A DNA stretch of 64,000 nucleotides, from contig CALUHC010000038.1 in assembly GCA_944320355.1 (NCBI GenBank), forward strand, positions 1 to 64,000. Direction: 5' to 3'. Every line of letters begins with the position of its first letter. The stretch's first letter is position 1. A program made the translations under genes and the position numbers. Positions 1 to 8,356 of the stretch are shown here, piece by piece. The DNA comes from an uncultured Prevotella sp. (lineage in GTDB: Bacteria; Bacteroidota; Bacteroidia; Bacteroidales; Bacteroidaceae). The notes under the pieces are model-generated. The model was given only the letters and a program-made list of their open reading frames with translations, was not told the origin of the DNA and did no database searches.

Positions 1-240
1 ACGGGAGTTAGGCTCCATAACGGTCGCCCGGAGTTAGCGGACGATAGCCATTGGAAGTTAAAAGTTAAAAATTAAAAGTTAAAAGGAGGTGAACAGTTGG
101 AAAGTCAGAGACATTTTTTCGCTACGCTCTGGCAACACGTGTCTGTACTCTTGTCTCCCGTCTCCTGTCATTTGTCCGCTAACTCCATGAACGAGCGCAG
201 CGAGTGATAACTACCGTTAACTTCGGCTAACTCCCCGCAT
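1..240. repeat. Palindromic intergenic repeat, family 2 (left edge may be cut)
   Basis: This gene-free stretch has nested inverted arms. Outer arms lie at 2-11 and 226-237. Inner arms lie at 30-44 (GGAGTTAGCGGACGA) and 172-186 (TTGTCCGCTAACTCC), matching at 14 of 15 positions. Between them is a purine-rich tract of GTTAAAA-like units (58-87) and the string CGCTCTGGCAACACGTG (125-141), which recurs at 16087-16103. Similar elements occur at 5779-6030, 15981-16178 and 54731-54890. No open frame inside looks coding. Confidence 0.6.
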
Positions 241-248
241 TTGGCAGA

Positions 249-950
249 ATGCGGATAATCATTAAATTATTGTTTCATGCAATGAAAGTGTTACTAAACC
301 TTGTTGTCATGCTGTTGCCGTGGTGGCTTAGGCGGTTAGTATTGGTGACGTTCTACAAGTACGACATCCATCCCACGGCACGCATAGGGCTGTCTTATAT
401 CTATCCCCGTCACCTTACGATGGAGGCTGGAGCCACCATAGGCCATCTCAACGTGGCGATTCATCTTGAATCGATCCGTATGGGCAAGAACTGCACCATT
501 TCCCAGCGCAACTGGATAACGGGATTCCCGTTGTCAGCAGCTTCGCGCCACTTTTCCCACAAGCCAGGGCGCAGGCCAATGTTGGTCATTGGCGACGAAT
601 CGGCCATAACCAAGCAGCACCACATAGACTGCACAGACTGCGTAACGATAGGTCGCTTTGTTACCATTGCGGGCTATGGCTCGCAGTTTCTGACCCATTC
701 CATAGATGTTTATAAGAACCGTCAGGACTGTCATCCGATAAGCATTGGAGATTATTGTTTTGTTGGTACGGGCGTGAAAGTGCTCGGCGGGGCCGTGTTG
801 CCGCCGTACTCTGTGCTGGCTGCGGGGGCTGTATTGTCCAAATCATATTCCGAGGAATGGACTTTGTATGCCGGTGTGCCAGCCCATACGGTGAAGGAAA
901 TACCCCGTTCTGCGGCATATTTTAGCAGGCTGGAGGGCTATGTCTATTGA
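249..950 (+). CDS. Hexapeptide-repeat acyltransferase (LbH family)
   Basis: This 233-residue protein is probably an O-acetyltransferase acting on a surface polysaccharide or its precursor. Its first 35 residues form a hydrophobic, basic segment that probably lies on the inner membrane. The rest shows imperfect hexapeptide turns of the left-handed beta-helix fold, such as MEAGATIGHLN, ISIGDYCFVGTGVKVLGG and LPPYSVLAAGAVLSKS, and it ends with the AGVPAHTVKEI closing motif usual for these enzymes. It is the first gene of a glycan cluster with two acyltransferases and three glycosyltransferases. The start is the first ATG after the repeat and has no clear ribosome-binding site, as is normal in Bacteroidetes. 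The acyl donor and acceptor cannot be read from sequence. Confidence 0.8.
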   Translation: MRIIIKLLFHAMKVLLNLVVMLLPWWLRRLVLVTFYKYDIHPTARIGLSYIYPRHLTMEAGATIGHLNVAIHLESIRMGKNCTISQRNWITGFPLSAASRHFSHKPGRRPMLVIGDESAITKQHHIDCTDCVTIGRFVTIAGYGSQFLTHSIDVYKNRQDCHPISIGDYCFVGTGVKVLGGAVLPPYSVLAAGAVLSKSYSEEWTLYAGVPAHTVKEIPRSAAYFSRLEGYVY

Positions 951-1032
951 ACGGTTTTCTGAAACGGGCTGTTTCGCAGCCTAAAACGGCACATTTCGTA
1001 ACCCCACTGATTGTCAATGGGTTACAGTGATG
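951..1032. repeat. Interspersed palindromic repeat, family 1, core-only copy A
   Basis: Directly after the stop codon come alternating arms of the AAACGGCACATTTCG type (GAAACGGGCTGTTTCGC, then CTAAAACGGCACATTTCG). They are followed by a hairpin with GTAACCC and GGGTTAC arms around a TGATTGTCA loop. The same modules recur at 7865, 16200, 28204, 39776, 44300 and 59470. Confidence 0.7.
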
Positions 1033-1063
1033 CGGAAAGTCGTCATGGAAGAGCCGCCAAAAC

Positions 1064-1215
1064 ACCATTTAAAGGTAAAGAAGTAAAAAGGTAAAAGAGT
1101 AAAAAGCTGTGCGGCAGAAGTATGGCGGCCATGCCCCAAAGCTATTGTCTGAACTCCTGCAACTCCTGAACTCCTGACTTCTGAGACACAAACTCCTGTC
1201 TCCCGCCTCCCATCT
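1064..1215. repeat. Purine tract plus ACTCCTG-rich low-complexity spacer
   Basis: Several AGTAAAAAGGTAAAA-like units (1072-1106) are followed by iterated AACTCCTG and CTCCC(A/G)TCTCC strings (1145-1213). The same two-part composition appears at 58-170 and 5842-5940, so it is a recurring spacer type. No coding content is seen. Confidence 0.5.
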
Positions 1216-1230
1216 CCTTGCCATTCCATC

Positions 1231-2349
1231 ATGCGCATTCTCCACTACATCCCATCCATAGACCGTTCCATGGGCGGCACGTCGGCCTATATGCAGCTGC
1301 TCTGCGGCTCGCTGGGGCGGATGGCGGAGCTGCACGTGGCCACTCACGAGGGTCGTGAGCCGCTGCCCATGCCCGGCGCTCGCGTACATTATATAAGTAA
1401 GTCGCTCTTTGGCGGTATGAAGCGCGACTGGACGGCGTTGCTCGACGAGGTGCGTCCCGACGTGGTTCACGTCAACGGATGTTGGCTGCCGCAGTGTGCC
1501 GCGGCTCAGCGGTGGGCAGTGGCACGGGGCGCGAGGGTGGCCCTGTCGCCCCACGGGATGCTGGAGCCGTGGATAATGGCGCGCCACCGCTACACGCGCA
1601 AGCTGCCTGCGCTGTGGCTCTATCAGGCCCGGGCGGTGCGAGAGGCGGCAGTGGTGGTGGCCACGTCGGCCGCAGAGCGCGGCAACCTGCTGCGGTTGGG
1701 CTACAACAGGCGCGTGGAGGTGGTGGCCAACGGCGTGGATGCAGGCTCGATAGGCATGAGAACATCGTGGCGGCGCAGCCGCAAGCTGCTGTTCCTCTCG
1801 CGCCTCCACCCAAAGAAAGGCATAGAGCTGCTCATAGAGGCCGTGGCCATGCTCGGTGGAGAGATGGGCGGATGGACGGTGACGGTGGCCGGAGAGGGTG
1901 AGCCTGACTATGTGCTGAGACTGAGACGTGCGGCTGCCGACTGTGGAGTGGCAGCTCGCTTCAGCTTCGTTGGCGGTGTTTATGGCGAAGAGAAGTGGCG
2001 GCTGATGCGCGAGGCCGATGCCTTTGTGCTGCCTACGTACAGCGAGAACTTCGGCATTGTGGTGGCCGAGGCGCTGGCCTGCGGCACCCCCGTGATAACA
2101 ACCACAGGCACGCCGTGGGCTGAGTTGCGCGAGCGCGGCTGCGGCTGGTGGGTGGAAGCCTCGGCACAGGCCATAGCCTCGGCCATCGGCGAGGCACTCT
2201 GCCTCGGCGAAAGCGAACTGGAACGAATGGGGCGCAACGGCCGTCGGCTTGTGGAGGAACGCTATTCGGCCGTGGCAATGGCGGCAGGGATGCTTGCCGT
2301 CTATGAGGCATTGCTGCGTGGCGGGGCAGGAGTTGAAAATGATTCTTGA
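1231..2349 (+). CDS. Glycosyltransferase family 4 (GT-B fold)
   Basis: This 372-residue enzyme should move a sugar from a nucleotide-sugar donor to a growing lipid-linked glycan on the cytoplasmic side. The N-terminal acceptor half contains the MGGTSAYMQLL loop. The C-terminal donor half begins around residue 185 with LLFLSRLHPKKGIELLIEA and holds the GT4 motif ENFGIVVAEALACGTPVITT, with the two glutamates of the E-x7-E pattern. Length is normal for the family. Its last 11 bases overlap the next gene, which implies translational coupling. The sugar and linkage cannot be inferred. Confidence 0.88.
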   Translation: MRILHYIPSIDRSMGGTSAYMQLLCGSLGRMAELHVATHEGREPLPMPGARVHYISKSLFGGMKRDWTALLDEVRPDVVHVNGCWLPQCAAAQRWAVARGARVALSPHGMLEPWIMARHRYTRKLPALWLYQARAVREAAVVVATSAAERGNLLRLGYNRRVEVVANGVDAGSIGMRTSWRRSRKLLFLSRLHPKKGIELLIEAVAMLGGEMGGWTVTVAGEGEPDYVLRLRRAAADCGVAARFSFVGGVYGEEKWRLMREADAFVLPTYSENFGIVVAEALACGTPVITTTGTPWAELRERGCGWWVEASAQAIASAIGEALCLGESELERMGRNGRRLVEERYSAVAMAAGMLAVYEALLRGGAGVENDS

Positions 2350-2929
2350 AAGAATGATGAAAGAAACGATAGATACTTCGCGGCGATATGTGGGGCGCGT
2401 GTCGCCAGCCAACAAGGCGGCGCGAGCCGTGTGGAACGTGGTGTGCTTCTTGTTGTTCCGCCCGTTCGGCACGAAAGTGTTCCGCCCGTGGCGCATATTG
2501 CTGCTCCGTGCTTTCGGGGCAGACTTGATGTGGGACTCGGAGGTATATGCCTCGGCCCGTGTCTGGGCACCGTGGAATCTGCGCATGGGGCATCGTTCGT
2601 GTCTCGGCCCAGGCGTGATATGCTATAATCAGGCCCCGGTCGTGGTGGGCGATGATGCAGTGGTGTCGCAGTACGCCTATCTTTGCACGGCCTCTCACGA
2701 CGTGGACAAGCAGAACACGGCCTCTGATTCGCTTGTCATCGCGCCAATCATAATTGGCGACGGCGCGTGGATTGGTGTCAGGGCATACGTAGGCATGGGT
2801 GTGAGCATAGGCCGCGCAGCGGTTGTAGGAGCCACGGCCTCGGTGTATAAGGACGTGGCCGACCGTGCGATAGTGGGCGGCAATCCCGCCGTATTGTTGA
2901 AGATTAGGATGTTGGACGGGATAGGTTGA
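2339..2929 (+). CDS. WcaF-like hexapeptide acetyltransferase
   Basis: This 196-residue protein resembles colanic-acid-type acetyltransferases: a basic amphipathic N-terminus (FRPWRILLLRAFGADL), then beta-helix turns VVVGDDAVVSQYAYL, IIIGDGAWIGVRAYVGMGV and AAVVGATASVYKDV, and the terminal VGGNPAVLLKIR. The string CTASHDVDK carries the conserved histidine expected to act as catalytic base. I chose the ATG at 2339 over the upstream frame start at 2249 because AGGAG lies 7 bases before it and homology-like sequence starts soon after. It overlaps the preceding glycosyltransferase by 11 bases. It likely acetylates the same glycan. Confidence 0.82.
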   Translation: MILERMMKETIDTSRRYVGRVSPANKAARAVWNVVCFLLFRPFGTKVFRPWRILLLRAFGADLMWDSEVYASARVWAPWNLRMGHRSCLGPGVICYNQAPVVVGDDAVVSQYAYLCTASHDVDKQNTASDSLVIAPIIIGDGAWIGVRAYVGMGVSIGRAAVVGATASVYKDVADRAIVGGNPAVLLKIRMLDGIG

Positions 2930-3016
2930 CTGGGACTATATGGTAATAGGAAGGCCATTCAATACTTGTTTATTAGCTGTTGGTTTTATTTTGTTTGACC
3001 TTATAATCGTTATGTG

Positions 3017-3919
3017 ATGAAGAACAACTCAATAACAGCCATAATCCTCACCAAGAACGAGGAGAAACACATAGCCCGTTGCATAGGTTCACTGGCCGGA
3101 GTGTGCGACGAGGTGCTGGTGATTGATTCTTACAGTGAGGATAATACGTGCGTGATAGCGGAGCGGCTCGGTGCCAAGGTGTTCCGCCACGAGTGGAAAA
3201 ACTATGCCTCGCAGTTCAATTACGGCCTGACGTGCTGTCCGGTTTCCTCCGAGTGGGTGTGGCGCATAGATGCCGACGAATATCTCGACGGGTCGATAGG
3301 TCGGGCGGTGAAGGATGCCTTGGCGGATTGTGACGACGATGTGAACGGCGTTTATGTGCGCAAGCGCATCGACTTCATGGGCAGACCATTGCTGCACGGC
3401 GGCTGGTATCCGTCGTACCACCTTAAGATAATACGTCGCGGACACGGCTGTTGCGAGGCCAGGTGGATGGACGAGCACCTGCGGATAAGTGGCGGGCGGA
3501 CGATAACCGTGAGCGAAGGCAACCAGGTTGACGCCAACCTGAACAGCCTGACCTGGTGGACGGAGAAGCACAACGGCTATGCAACGCGCGAGATGATGGA
3601 CGAGCTGATGGCGGAATACGGTCTGCAGGACACGGCGGGCGGCGTTGAACCAAGGTTCTGGGGAACGGAAGAAGAACGAAAGAGGTGGCTGAAGATGAGG
3701 TATATCAGGATGCCGTTGTTCCTGCGCCCGCTGCTCAACTTCGTCTATCGCTACGTGTTCAGGGGTGGATTTCGTGATGGGCGTGAGGGTCTTGTGTGGC
3801 ATTTCCTGCAAGGGTTCTGGTATCGCTTCTTGGTCGATGCTAAGATTTTTGAAGTGAAGAAGCGGTGTGGGTGGAGGCGGCATGAGATTGTTTCTTATCT
3901 GAAGAACTTTCAGTTTTGA
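3017..3919 (+). CDS. Glycosyltransferase family 2, LPS-core WaaE/KdtX type
   Basis: This 300-residue GT-A enzyme opens with ITAIILTKNEEKHIARCI, followed by EVLVIDSYSEDNT and the metal-binding WRIDADEYLDG motif (DxD role). The long basic C-terminus with LTWWTEKHNGYATREM and a hydrophobic FLRPLLNFVYRYVF segment is typical of the WaaE/KdtX-like glucosyltransferase branch. The frame also reads through an upstream GTG at 3014, but ATG 3017 is the better start. Its exact sugar is unknown. It lies inside a one-strand glycan cluster with 40-90 base gaps. Confidence 0.85.
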   Translation: MKNNSITAIILTKNEEKHIARCIGSLAGVCDEVLVIDSYSEDNTCVIAERLGAKVFRHEWKNYASQFNYGLTCCPVSSEWVWRIDADEYLDGSIGRAVKDALADCDDDVNGVYVRKRIDFMGRPLLHGGWYPSYHLKIIRRGHGCCEARWMDEHLRISGGRTITVSEGNQVDANLNSLTWWTEKHNGYATREMMDELMAEYGLQDTAGGVEPRFWGTEEERKRWLKMRYIRMPLFLRPLLNFVYRYVFRGGFRDGREGLVWHFLQGFWYRFLVDAKIFEVKKRCGWRRHEIVSYLKNFQF

Positions 3920-3959
3920 ACTATCCCTGTGCGAAAGCTCATGCTATTATATCGTTTTC

Positions 3960-4730
3960 ATGAAAGTTTCAATCATAACTTCTTGTTTCAACCGCGCGGC
4001 CACGATAGGCCAAACGATTGAGAGCGTGTTGGGACAGGATTATCCTGACATTGAGTACATCGTCGTTGACGGGGCGAGCTGCGACGGTTCTATGGATGTG
4101 GTGCGCTCGTATGGCAGTCGGATAGACCGTGTGATATCGGAGGCCGACAGCGGTATGTATGAGGCGATAAACAAGGGCATCAGGGCGGCCACGGGCGATG
4201 TGGTAGGCCTTTTGCACTCTGATGACTTTTTCCTCAGCCCGCATATCATATCAGATATAGTCGGCGTGTTCCATGCCACGGGCGCGGAGCTTGTCTATGG
4301 CAACGGTCTCTATGTGGACGCGGCGCACACTGACAGGGTGGTGCGCAACTGGGTGAGCGGCCGCTACCGCCGCTGGAAGGTGCGTTTGGGCTGGCTCCCG
4401 CTCCACCCCACGGTCTATATCCGCCGCGATGTGCTTGAGCGTTGCGGGCTGTATGATGACTCTTACAAGATAGCGGCCGACTCGGACTTCCTTGTCCGCT
4501 ATCTGTATGAAGAGCGGCTGCACGTGGAGTATATGGACAAGTATGTGCTGAAGATGCGTATGGGAGGCCTGTCCACCGACTATTCGCGCCGGGCGCAGAT
4601 GTGGGATGAGGACATAAGGATGTATCGCGAGCACGGTTTCATGCCCGTGCCGATGAAATTGATGAAGATGGGTTGGAAGGTGCCGCAGTTCCTTTCGGCC
4701 AAGTTGAAAAAGAGGTTCGGCGATGTGTGA
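3960..4730 (+). CDS. Glycosyltransferase family 2
   Basis: This 256-residue GT-A enzyme has VSIITSCFNRAATIGQTIES, the nucleotide-binding VVDGASCDGS and SGMYEAINKGI stretches, and the metal-binding LLHSDDFF at about residues 84-91. The family usually acts early in O-antigen or capsule repeat assembly with UDP- or dTDP-sugars. The stop codon overlaps the start of the next gene by eight bases (ATGTGTGA), so the two are probably translated together. The acceptor is not inferable. Confidence 0.86.
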   Translation: MKVSIITSCFNRAATIGQTIESVLGQDYPDIEYIVVDGASCDGSMDVVRSYGSRIDRVISEADSGMYEAINKGIRAATGDVVGLLHSDDFFLSPHIISDIVGVFHATGAELVYGNGLYVDAAHTDRVVRNWVSGRYRRWKVRLGWLPLHPTVYIRRDVLERCGLYDDSYKIAADSDFLVRYLYEERLHVEYMDKYVLKMRMGGLSTDYSRRAQMWDEDIRMYREHGFMPVPMKLMKMGWKVPQFLSAKLKKRFGDV

Positions 4731-5778
4731 GCTTCATGCGCTGTTGCTTTGCTTTGTGCGCCGTGGGCTTTGGGGCGTTGGTTGCGAAGGAACAGTGGGT
4801 CAATTGTCTCGCGGCGACTGGCAACGTCTGTTCGCCATGGCTTGCCGTCACTCCGTGTCGGGCTTGTTTGTCGATGGCGTGGCTCGTTCGGGCGTGCGCC
4901 CAGATAATGATTTGTGGGAGCAATGGGTGGTTCATTTGCTTGCCCTTGAGCGGTTCAACGCATACAACGAGGCTCGAGGGCGGTGGTGGACTGACCGGCT
5001 GGGGCGCGCCGGCATCAGCGCCGAGGTGTTCAAGGGGGCGTCGGTGGCGCAGTGGTATCCCGTGCCGCAGCACCGGGGCTTCAGCGATGTTGATATTGTT
5101 GTGGGGCGGGGCTGGGAGCGGCTTGCCGCCGTTCTTGGCGAGACAGGGCGTCCTTGCAGGTATTTTGCCGGTGAGGTGCTGTTCACCGATGAGGGTGGAC
5201 TGTCTGTGGAGTTCCACCGATACTGCGAGCGCGTGTTCAATCCGGTGGCTAACCGCCGCCTTCGGCGCATGACCGGCGGCGGAGGAGGAATGTCGCCGGA
5301 GCTTTATGCTGCCTGCCTGATAATCCACATACGCCGGCATTGCCTGATATCCGGTGTTGGGTTGAAGCAGGTTGTCGATGTGGCGGCGATGCTGCGTTCG
5401 GCTCCGCTCGACATGGAGCGGCTTGGCTCAACGCTACGCCGTCTGCACATAGTCCGCTTCAGTCGTTTGCTCTTTGGCTTCATTTCCGTCAATGTGGGCG
5501 GTGTTTCGAGCTTCCCGCTGAGGCCGCAGACGGCGGGTCGCAGCTTTGTGCGGCTCAGCAGCATACTCCTCGGCGGCGAAGGCCGTGGCGGAGACGGTCT
5601 GGTGGACGGCGACAAGTGCAGTCCGTTGTTGCGCATATTGCGCAACGCTGTGTTCTTTGCCAAGCGCGGCATGATGCTGGCGCGGCTGATGCCCGCCGAA
5701 GCCGGCTGCTTCTTGGCCTATCTGGCCGTTCGCAGGGTGGGGCGGATGGTGAGACACGGCCGTGTAAAAAAGAAGTGA
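4723..5778 (+). CDS. NTP_transf_5-type putative nucleotidyltransferase
   Basis: This 351-residue protein matches what I know of the uncharacterised nucleotidyltransferase family PF14907. The key string is EVFKGASVAQWYP followed by HRGFSDVDIVVGRG at about residues 100-130, giving the K-G and R-x-x-D-x-D signature. SVEFHRYCERVF and an LIIHIRRHCL histidine-rich helix follow. Such genes often sit in polysaccharide or peptide-modification clusters, with no settled reaction. Here the eight-base overlap with a GT2 gene ties it to glycan synthesis. The first cysteine- and leucine-rich residues could be a membrane-facing helix. Confidence 0.7.
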   Translation: MCELHALLLCFVRRGLWGVGCEGTVGQLSRGDWQRLFAMACRHSVSGLFVDGVARSGVRPDNDLWEQWVVHLLALERFNAYNEARGRWWTDRLGRAGISAEVFKGASVAQWYPVPQHRGFSDVDIVVGRGWERLAAVLGETGRPCRYFAGEVLFTDEGGLSVEFHRYCERVFNPVANRRLRRMTGGGGGMSPELYAACLIIHIRRHCLISGVGLKQVVDVAAMLRSAPLDMERLGSTLRRLHIVRFSRLLFGFISVNVGGVSSFPLRPQTAGRSFVRLSSILLGGEGRGGDGLVDGDKCSPLLRILRNAVFFAKRGMMLARLMPAEAGCFLAYLAVRRVGRMVRHGRVKKK

Positions 5779-6030
5779 GAGGGAGTTAGACGGAGTTAGA
5801 CGACCTGTCGGTCGTCGGAAGTTAACGGACGAATGCCGTATGAAATTAAAAGTTAAAGGATAAAATATAAAAAGAGGTGAGCTGTTGGGAAGTCAGAGGC
5901 AATTGTCTGAACTCCTGCAACTACTGAACTCCTGCCTCCTTGCAAGCATTCGTCCTTTAACATCACAAGCGAAACGCAGTGGAGCGATAACTTCGTTTAA
6001 CTTCTTTAACACCCAAGCAGAAAAATATCG
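5779..6030. repeat. Palindromic intergenic repeat, family 2
   Basis: Inverted arms at 5821-5836 (GTTAACGGACGAATGC) and 5946-5961 (GCATTCGTCCTTTAAC) match at 15 of 16 positions. Two direct copies of GGAGTTAGAC open the element (5782-5801), followed by a small hairpin CGAC-ctgtcg-GTCG. The loop holds a purine tract and ACTCCTG strings. No gene is seen here. Confidence 0.6.
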
Positions 6031-6054
6031 TTTTACTTTCAAATAAAAATCAAG

Positions 6055-7809
6055 ATGAAGAAAAATGTTATGTTAATCATGGCGCTGCTCGTGTGGTTCG
6101 CGGGCAGCGCGACGGCGCAGGAGACCGTGACGAGGGACACCATATACGGTGACCCGATGGAAAACCCGCAGCCGACAGATGACCACTACCGGGTGGTCAC
6201 CAACCGATTCTGGGACAACTGGTTCGTGCTGGCCAACATCGGGGGCCATGCTTTCCTCGGCGACTACGGCAGTGTGGGTGACTTTAAGGACTTGCTTTCG
6301 CCCGACTTCAACGTGGGCGTGGGTAAGTGGTTCACTCCGGGCATAGGTGCCAAGCTGCAGTTCGGCATAGGCAACTCCAAGGGATTCAGCAAGGAACAGA
6401 ACTACTTTACCGAAGGCGAGCAGTTGACCGCCGCCGACGGCACTCCCTATTGGCAGTCGGAGATGAAGTGGTGGGACCTGAACGTCAACGCGATGTTCAA
6501 CCTATCGCGCCTTTTCTGCGGCTATGAGGGCAAGGACTCCAAGCGGCTGATGAACCAGTTCATCGTGTCTGTGGGTCTCGGTGCGCTCCACCATCGCGCC
6601 ATCGAAGCGCAGCGCAACGAGTGGAGCGGCCACTTCGAGCTTCAGTACAGCCGATTCTTCACCAAGAAGAAGGCACTCTCGCTCGATGTCAAGGCGCGCG
6701 CCATGCTCTACCAGACCAACTTCGACGGCATCACGCTGAAGGAAAACGGCGAGGATTCACATTGGTGGGACATGAACGTGGGACTGAGCGTCGGCATGAC
6801 CTACTATTTCAAGAAGCGCGACTGGGATCGCTGCGAGCCGTGCGCACGCCCCATCTACATCAACAACACTGTGCTTCCGGCCACGGAATGCCCGGAGTAC
6901 GGCACAATGGTGTTCTATGTGTTCTTCCCGAACAACTATTCGGGACGCAACGATGCGCCCATCGTGGCCGATGCCAACGTCAATGCCATCGACTACCTGG
7001 CCGGCGGTGTGTTCACGCAGCGCAAGTTTGACGATGCCGATGCCGTGGCCTCGCGCCTTGACGCAGGCCTGCCGTTCACGTCGCTGGCAACGTCGGACGT
7101 GCCAACGGAGAAGGCTTCGGCCGTGTCTGCCGACGGCACGCCACGCGGCTACGAGATGTCTGCGTCACCCATATCGCTCTCCATGGACGCAGGAAGCATG
7201 AAGTCATTCAAAGACAAGTGGGGATACTACTATGCGCCGATGTACACCGGCAACAAGACTTGGTACTATCGCGTGGACCGCGAGACGGCCACGCAGACGC
7301 TGCTTTCGGGCGACAACTATCGTGAGAACGCATCATACAGCCTGAACGCCCACGCCGGACTCGACCTCGTGAAGCAGAACATGAAGGTGGACGAGGGCAC
7401 CGACGTTTACAGCTTTGCCGATGTGTATGCCGCAATAGAGGGCGACGGAGGCATCATGGCGCAGGCTGCCGACGCCAATACTGTGGCACGGCTCAACGAA
7501 ATCCTGTCGCAGGGCCGCATACTCTACGTGATGGCAGAGGGCCTGGCCACCAGCCAGGACAACTATACCGGGCGTGATGCCGACAAGATTGGCGAGGAGC
7601 GCAACAAGACGCTGGCCTACAACCGCGCCCTGACCGTGACCAAGTGGCTGCGCGGCAACGCCAAGTTCAGCCGCGCCGTGCAGGGCGACTTCGCACTGAA
7701 TGCGCTCACCAACCCAATCGTCACCGTGAACGACAAGAGCACGCAGGGACTCAATGCCAAGCTAAACCGCTGCGTGAAGGTGCGCATACACTATGTCATA
7801 GACAAGTGA
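6055..7809 (+). CDS. Outer-membrane beta-barrel protein with degenerate OmpA-like C-terminus
   Basis: The 584-residue product starts with a signal peptide (residues 1-21, ending SATA before QETV). Residues about 45-270 alternate aromatic and polar residues like a small outer-membrane barrel and end in VGLSVGMTYYFKKRD. The rest is periplasmic. The last 80 residues (ERNKTLAYNRALTVTKWL and LNAKLNRCVKVRIHYVIDK) resemble an OmpA/MotB peptidoglycan-binding domain, but the usual NRRVEI ending is changed to NRCVKVRI. It stands alone between two repeats. A role in anchoring the envelope to peptidoglycan is plausible but inferred. Confidence 0.6.
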   Translation: MKKNVMLIMALLVWFAGSATAQETVTRDTIYGDPMENPQPTDDHYRVVTNRFWDNWFVLANIGGHAFLGDYGSVGDFKDLLSPDFNVGVGKWFTPGIGAKLQFGIGNSKGFSKEQNYFTEGEQLTAADGTPYWQSEMKWWDLNVNAMFNLSRLFCGYEGKDSKRLMNQFIVSVGLGALHHRAIEAQRNEWSGHFELQYSRFFTKKKALSLDVKARAMLYQTNFDGITLKENGEDSHWWDMNVGLSVGMTYYFKKRDWDRCEPCARPIYINNTVLPATECPEYGTMVFYVFFPNNYSGRNDAPIVADANVNAIDYLAGGVFTQRKFDDADAVASRLDAGLPFTSLATSDVPTEKASAVSADGTPRGYEMSASPISLSMDAGSMKSFKDKWGYYYAPMYTGNKTWYYRVDRETATQTLLSGDNYRENASYSLNAHAGLDLVKQNMKVDEGTDVYSFADVYAAIEGDGGIMAQAADANTVARLNEILSQGRILYVMAEGLATSQDNYTGRDADKIGEERNKTLAYNRALTVTKWLRGNAKFSRAVQGDFALNALTNPIVTVNDKSTQGLNAKLNRCVKVRIHYVIDK

Positions 7810-7864
7810 TTGTATATGTCTGCAAGCTGTCCTTTAGTTTCGTAACAGCCTAAACCTATATGCT

Positions 7865-8092
7865 GCCGTTAACATTTTCATGTTAAAGGCCGTGACAATG
7901 GCTGTCATGGCTAACGGATTGACTGTCAGTAAGTTGTAAAATGTGCCGTTTCGCTCTCCGAAACGGCACATTTTGTGTGATGGAATGGCCTGTTTCGCAG
8001 CGCAAAACGGGCCGTATCGCAGCACGAAATGGGGGATGTGAAAAATCAAGGCGGCAGCAGCAATTTTGAGTTGCATATATGCATATACGGGC
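7865..8092. repeat. Interspersed palindromic repeat, family 1, full-length copy B
   Basis: This is the clearest full copy. It starts with the palindrome TTAACATTTTCATGTTAA (7869-7886). The core hairpin has perfect 16-base arms, 7938-7953 (AAAATGTGCCGTTTCG) and 7959-7974, with a 5-base loop. Further degenerate arms follow (CTGTTTCGCAGCGCAAAACGG). It ends at the TTGCATATATGCA palindrome (8071-8083). Copies D and C share all three modules. The gap 7810-8356 holds nothing else apart from the ridA promoter and leader. Confidence 0.75.
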
Positions 8093-8142
8093 AATTGGCG
8101 TGCCTTTGTTTTGATTGCGTCCGCAAAAAGTGCCTGCAATGC

Positions 8143-8173
8143 TTGCTGTTATGATTTATAAGTTGTATCTTTG
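8143..8173 (+). promoter_or_regulatory. Bacteroidetes-type promoter for ridA-queC
   Basis: A TTG at 8143-8145 is followed after 20 bases by TATCTTTG at 8166-8173, matching the -33/-7 pattern of the Bacteroidetes primary sigma factor. It leaves a leader of about 180 bases before ridA. I see no known riboswitch in that leader. Confidence 0.65.
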
Positions 8174-8356
8174 CATAAGATAGGCTGCGTTCGTGAAAAG
8201 GAAAGCGTGTCTTCTTTCCCCCCTCGCAGGCTCTGTCTTTGTGGATGGCTCATTCGATATGCCGGAGGCCCGTAGGGCGTCTGTGCGCTTTGGATAGTTG
8301 CGTTGTGGCCAAGAGTAAATACAGAATATATAATTGTAAAATTAAGGTTTAAGATT

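Noticed and set aside
1069-2586. 505-codon open frame antisense to the GT4 gene
   Set aside because: Rich in His, Arg and Ala with no domain, exactly opposite a clear glycosyltransferase; an effect of GC-rich codon use.
7930-8060. CRISPR-like series of repeated hairpin arms
   Set aside because: The arms are palindromic, adjacent and of variable spacing; there are no regular spacers and no cas genes.
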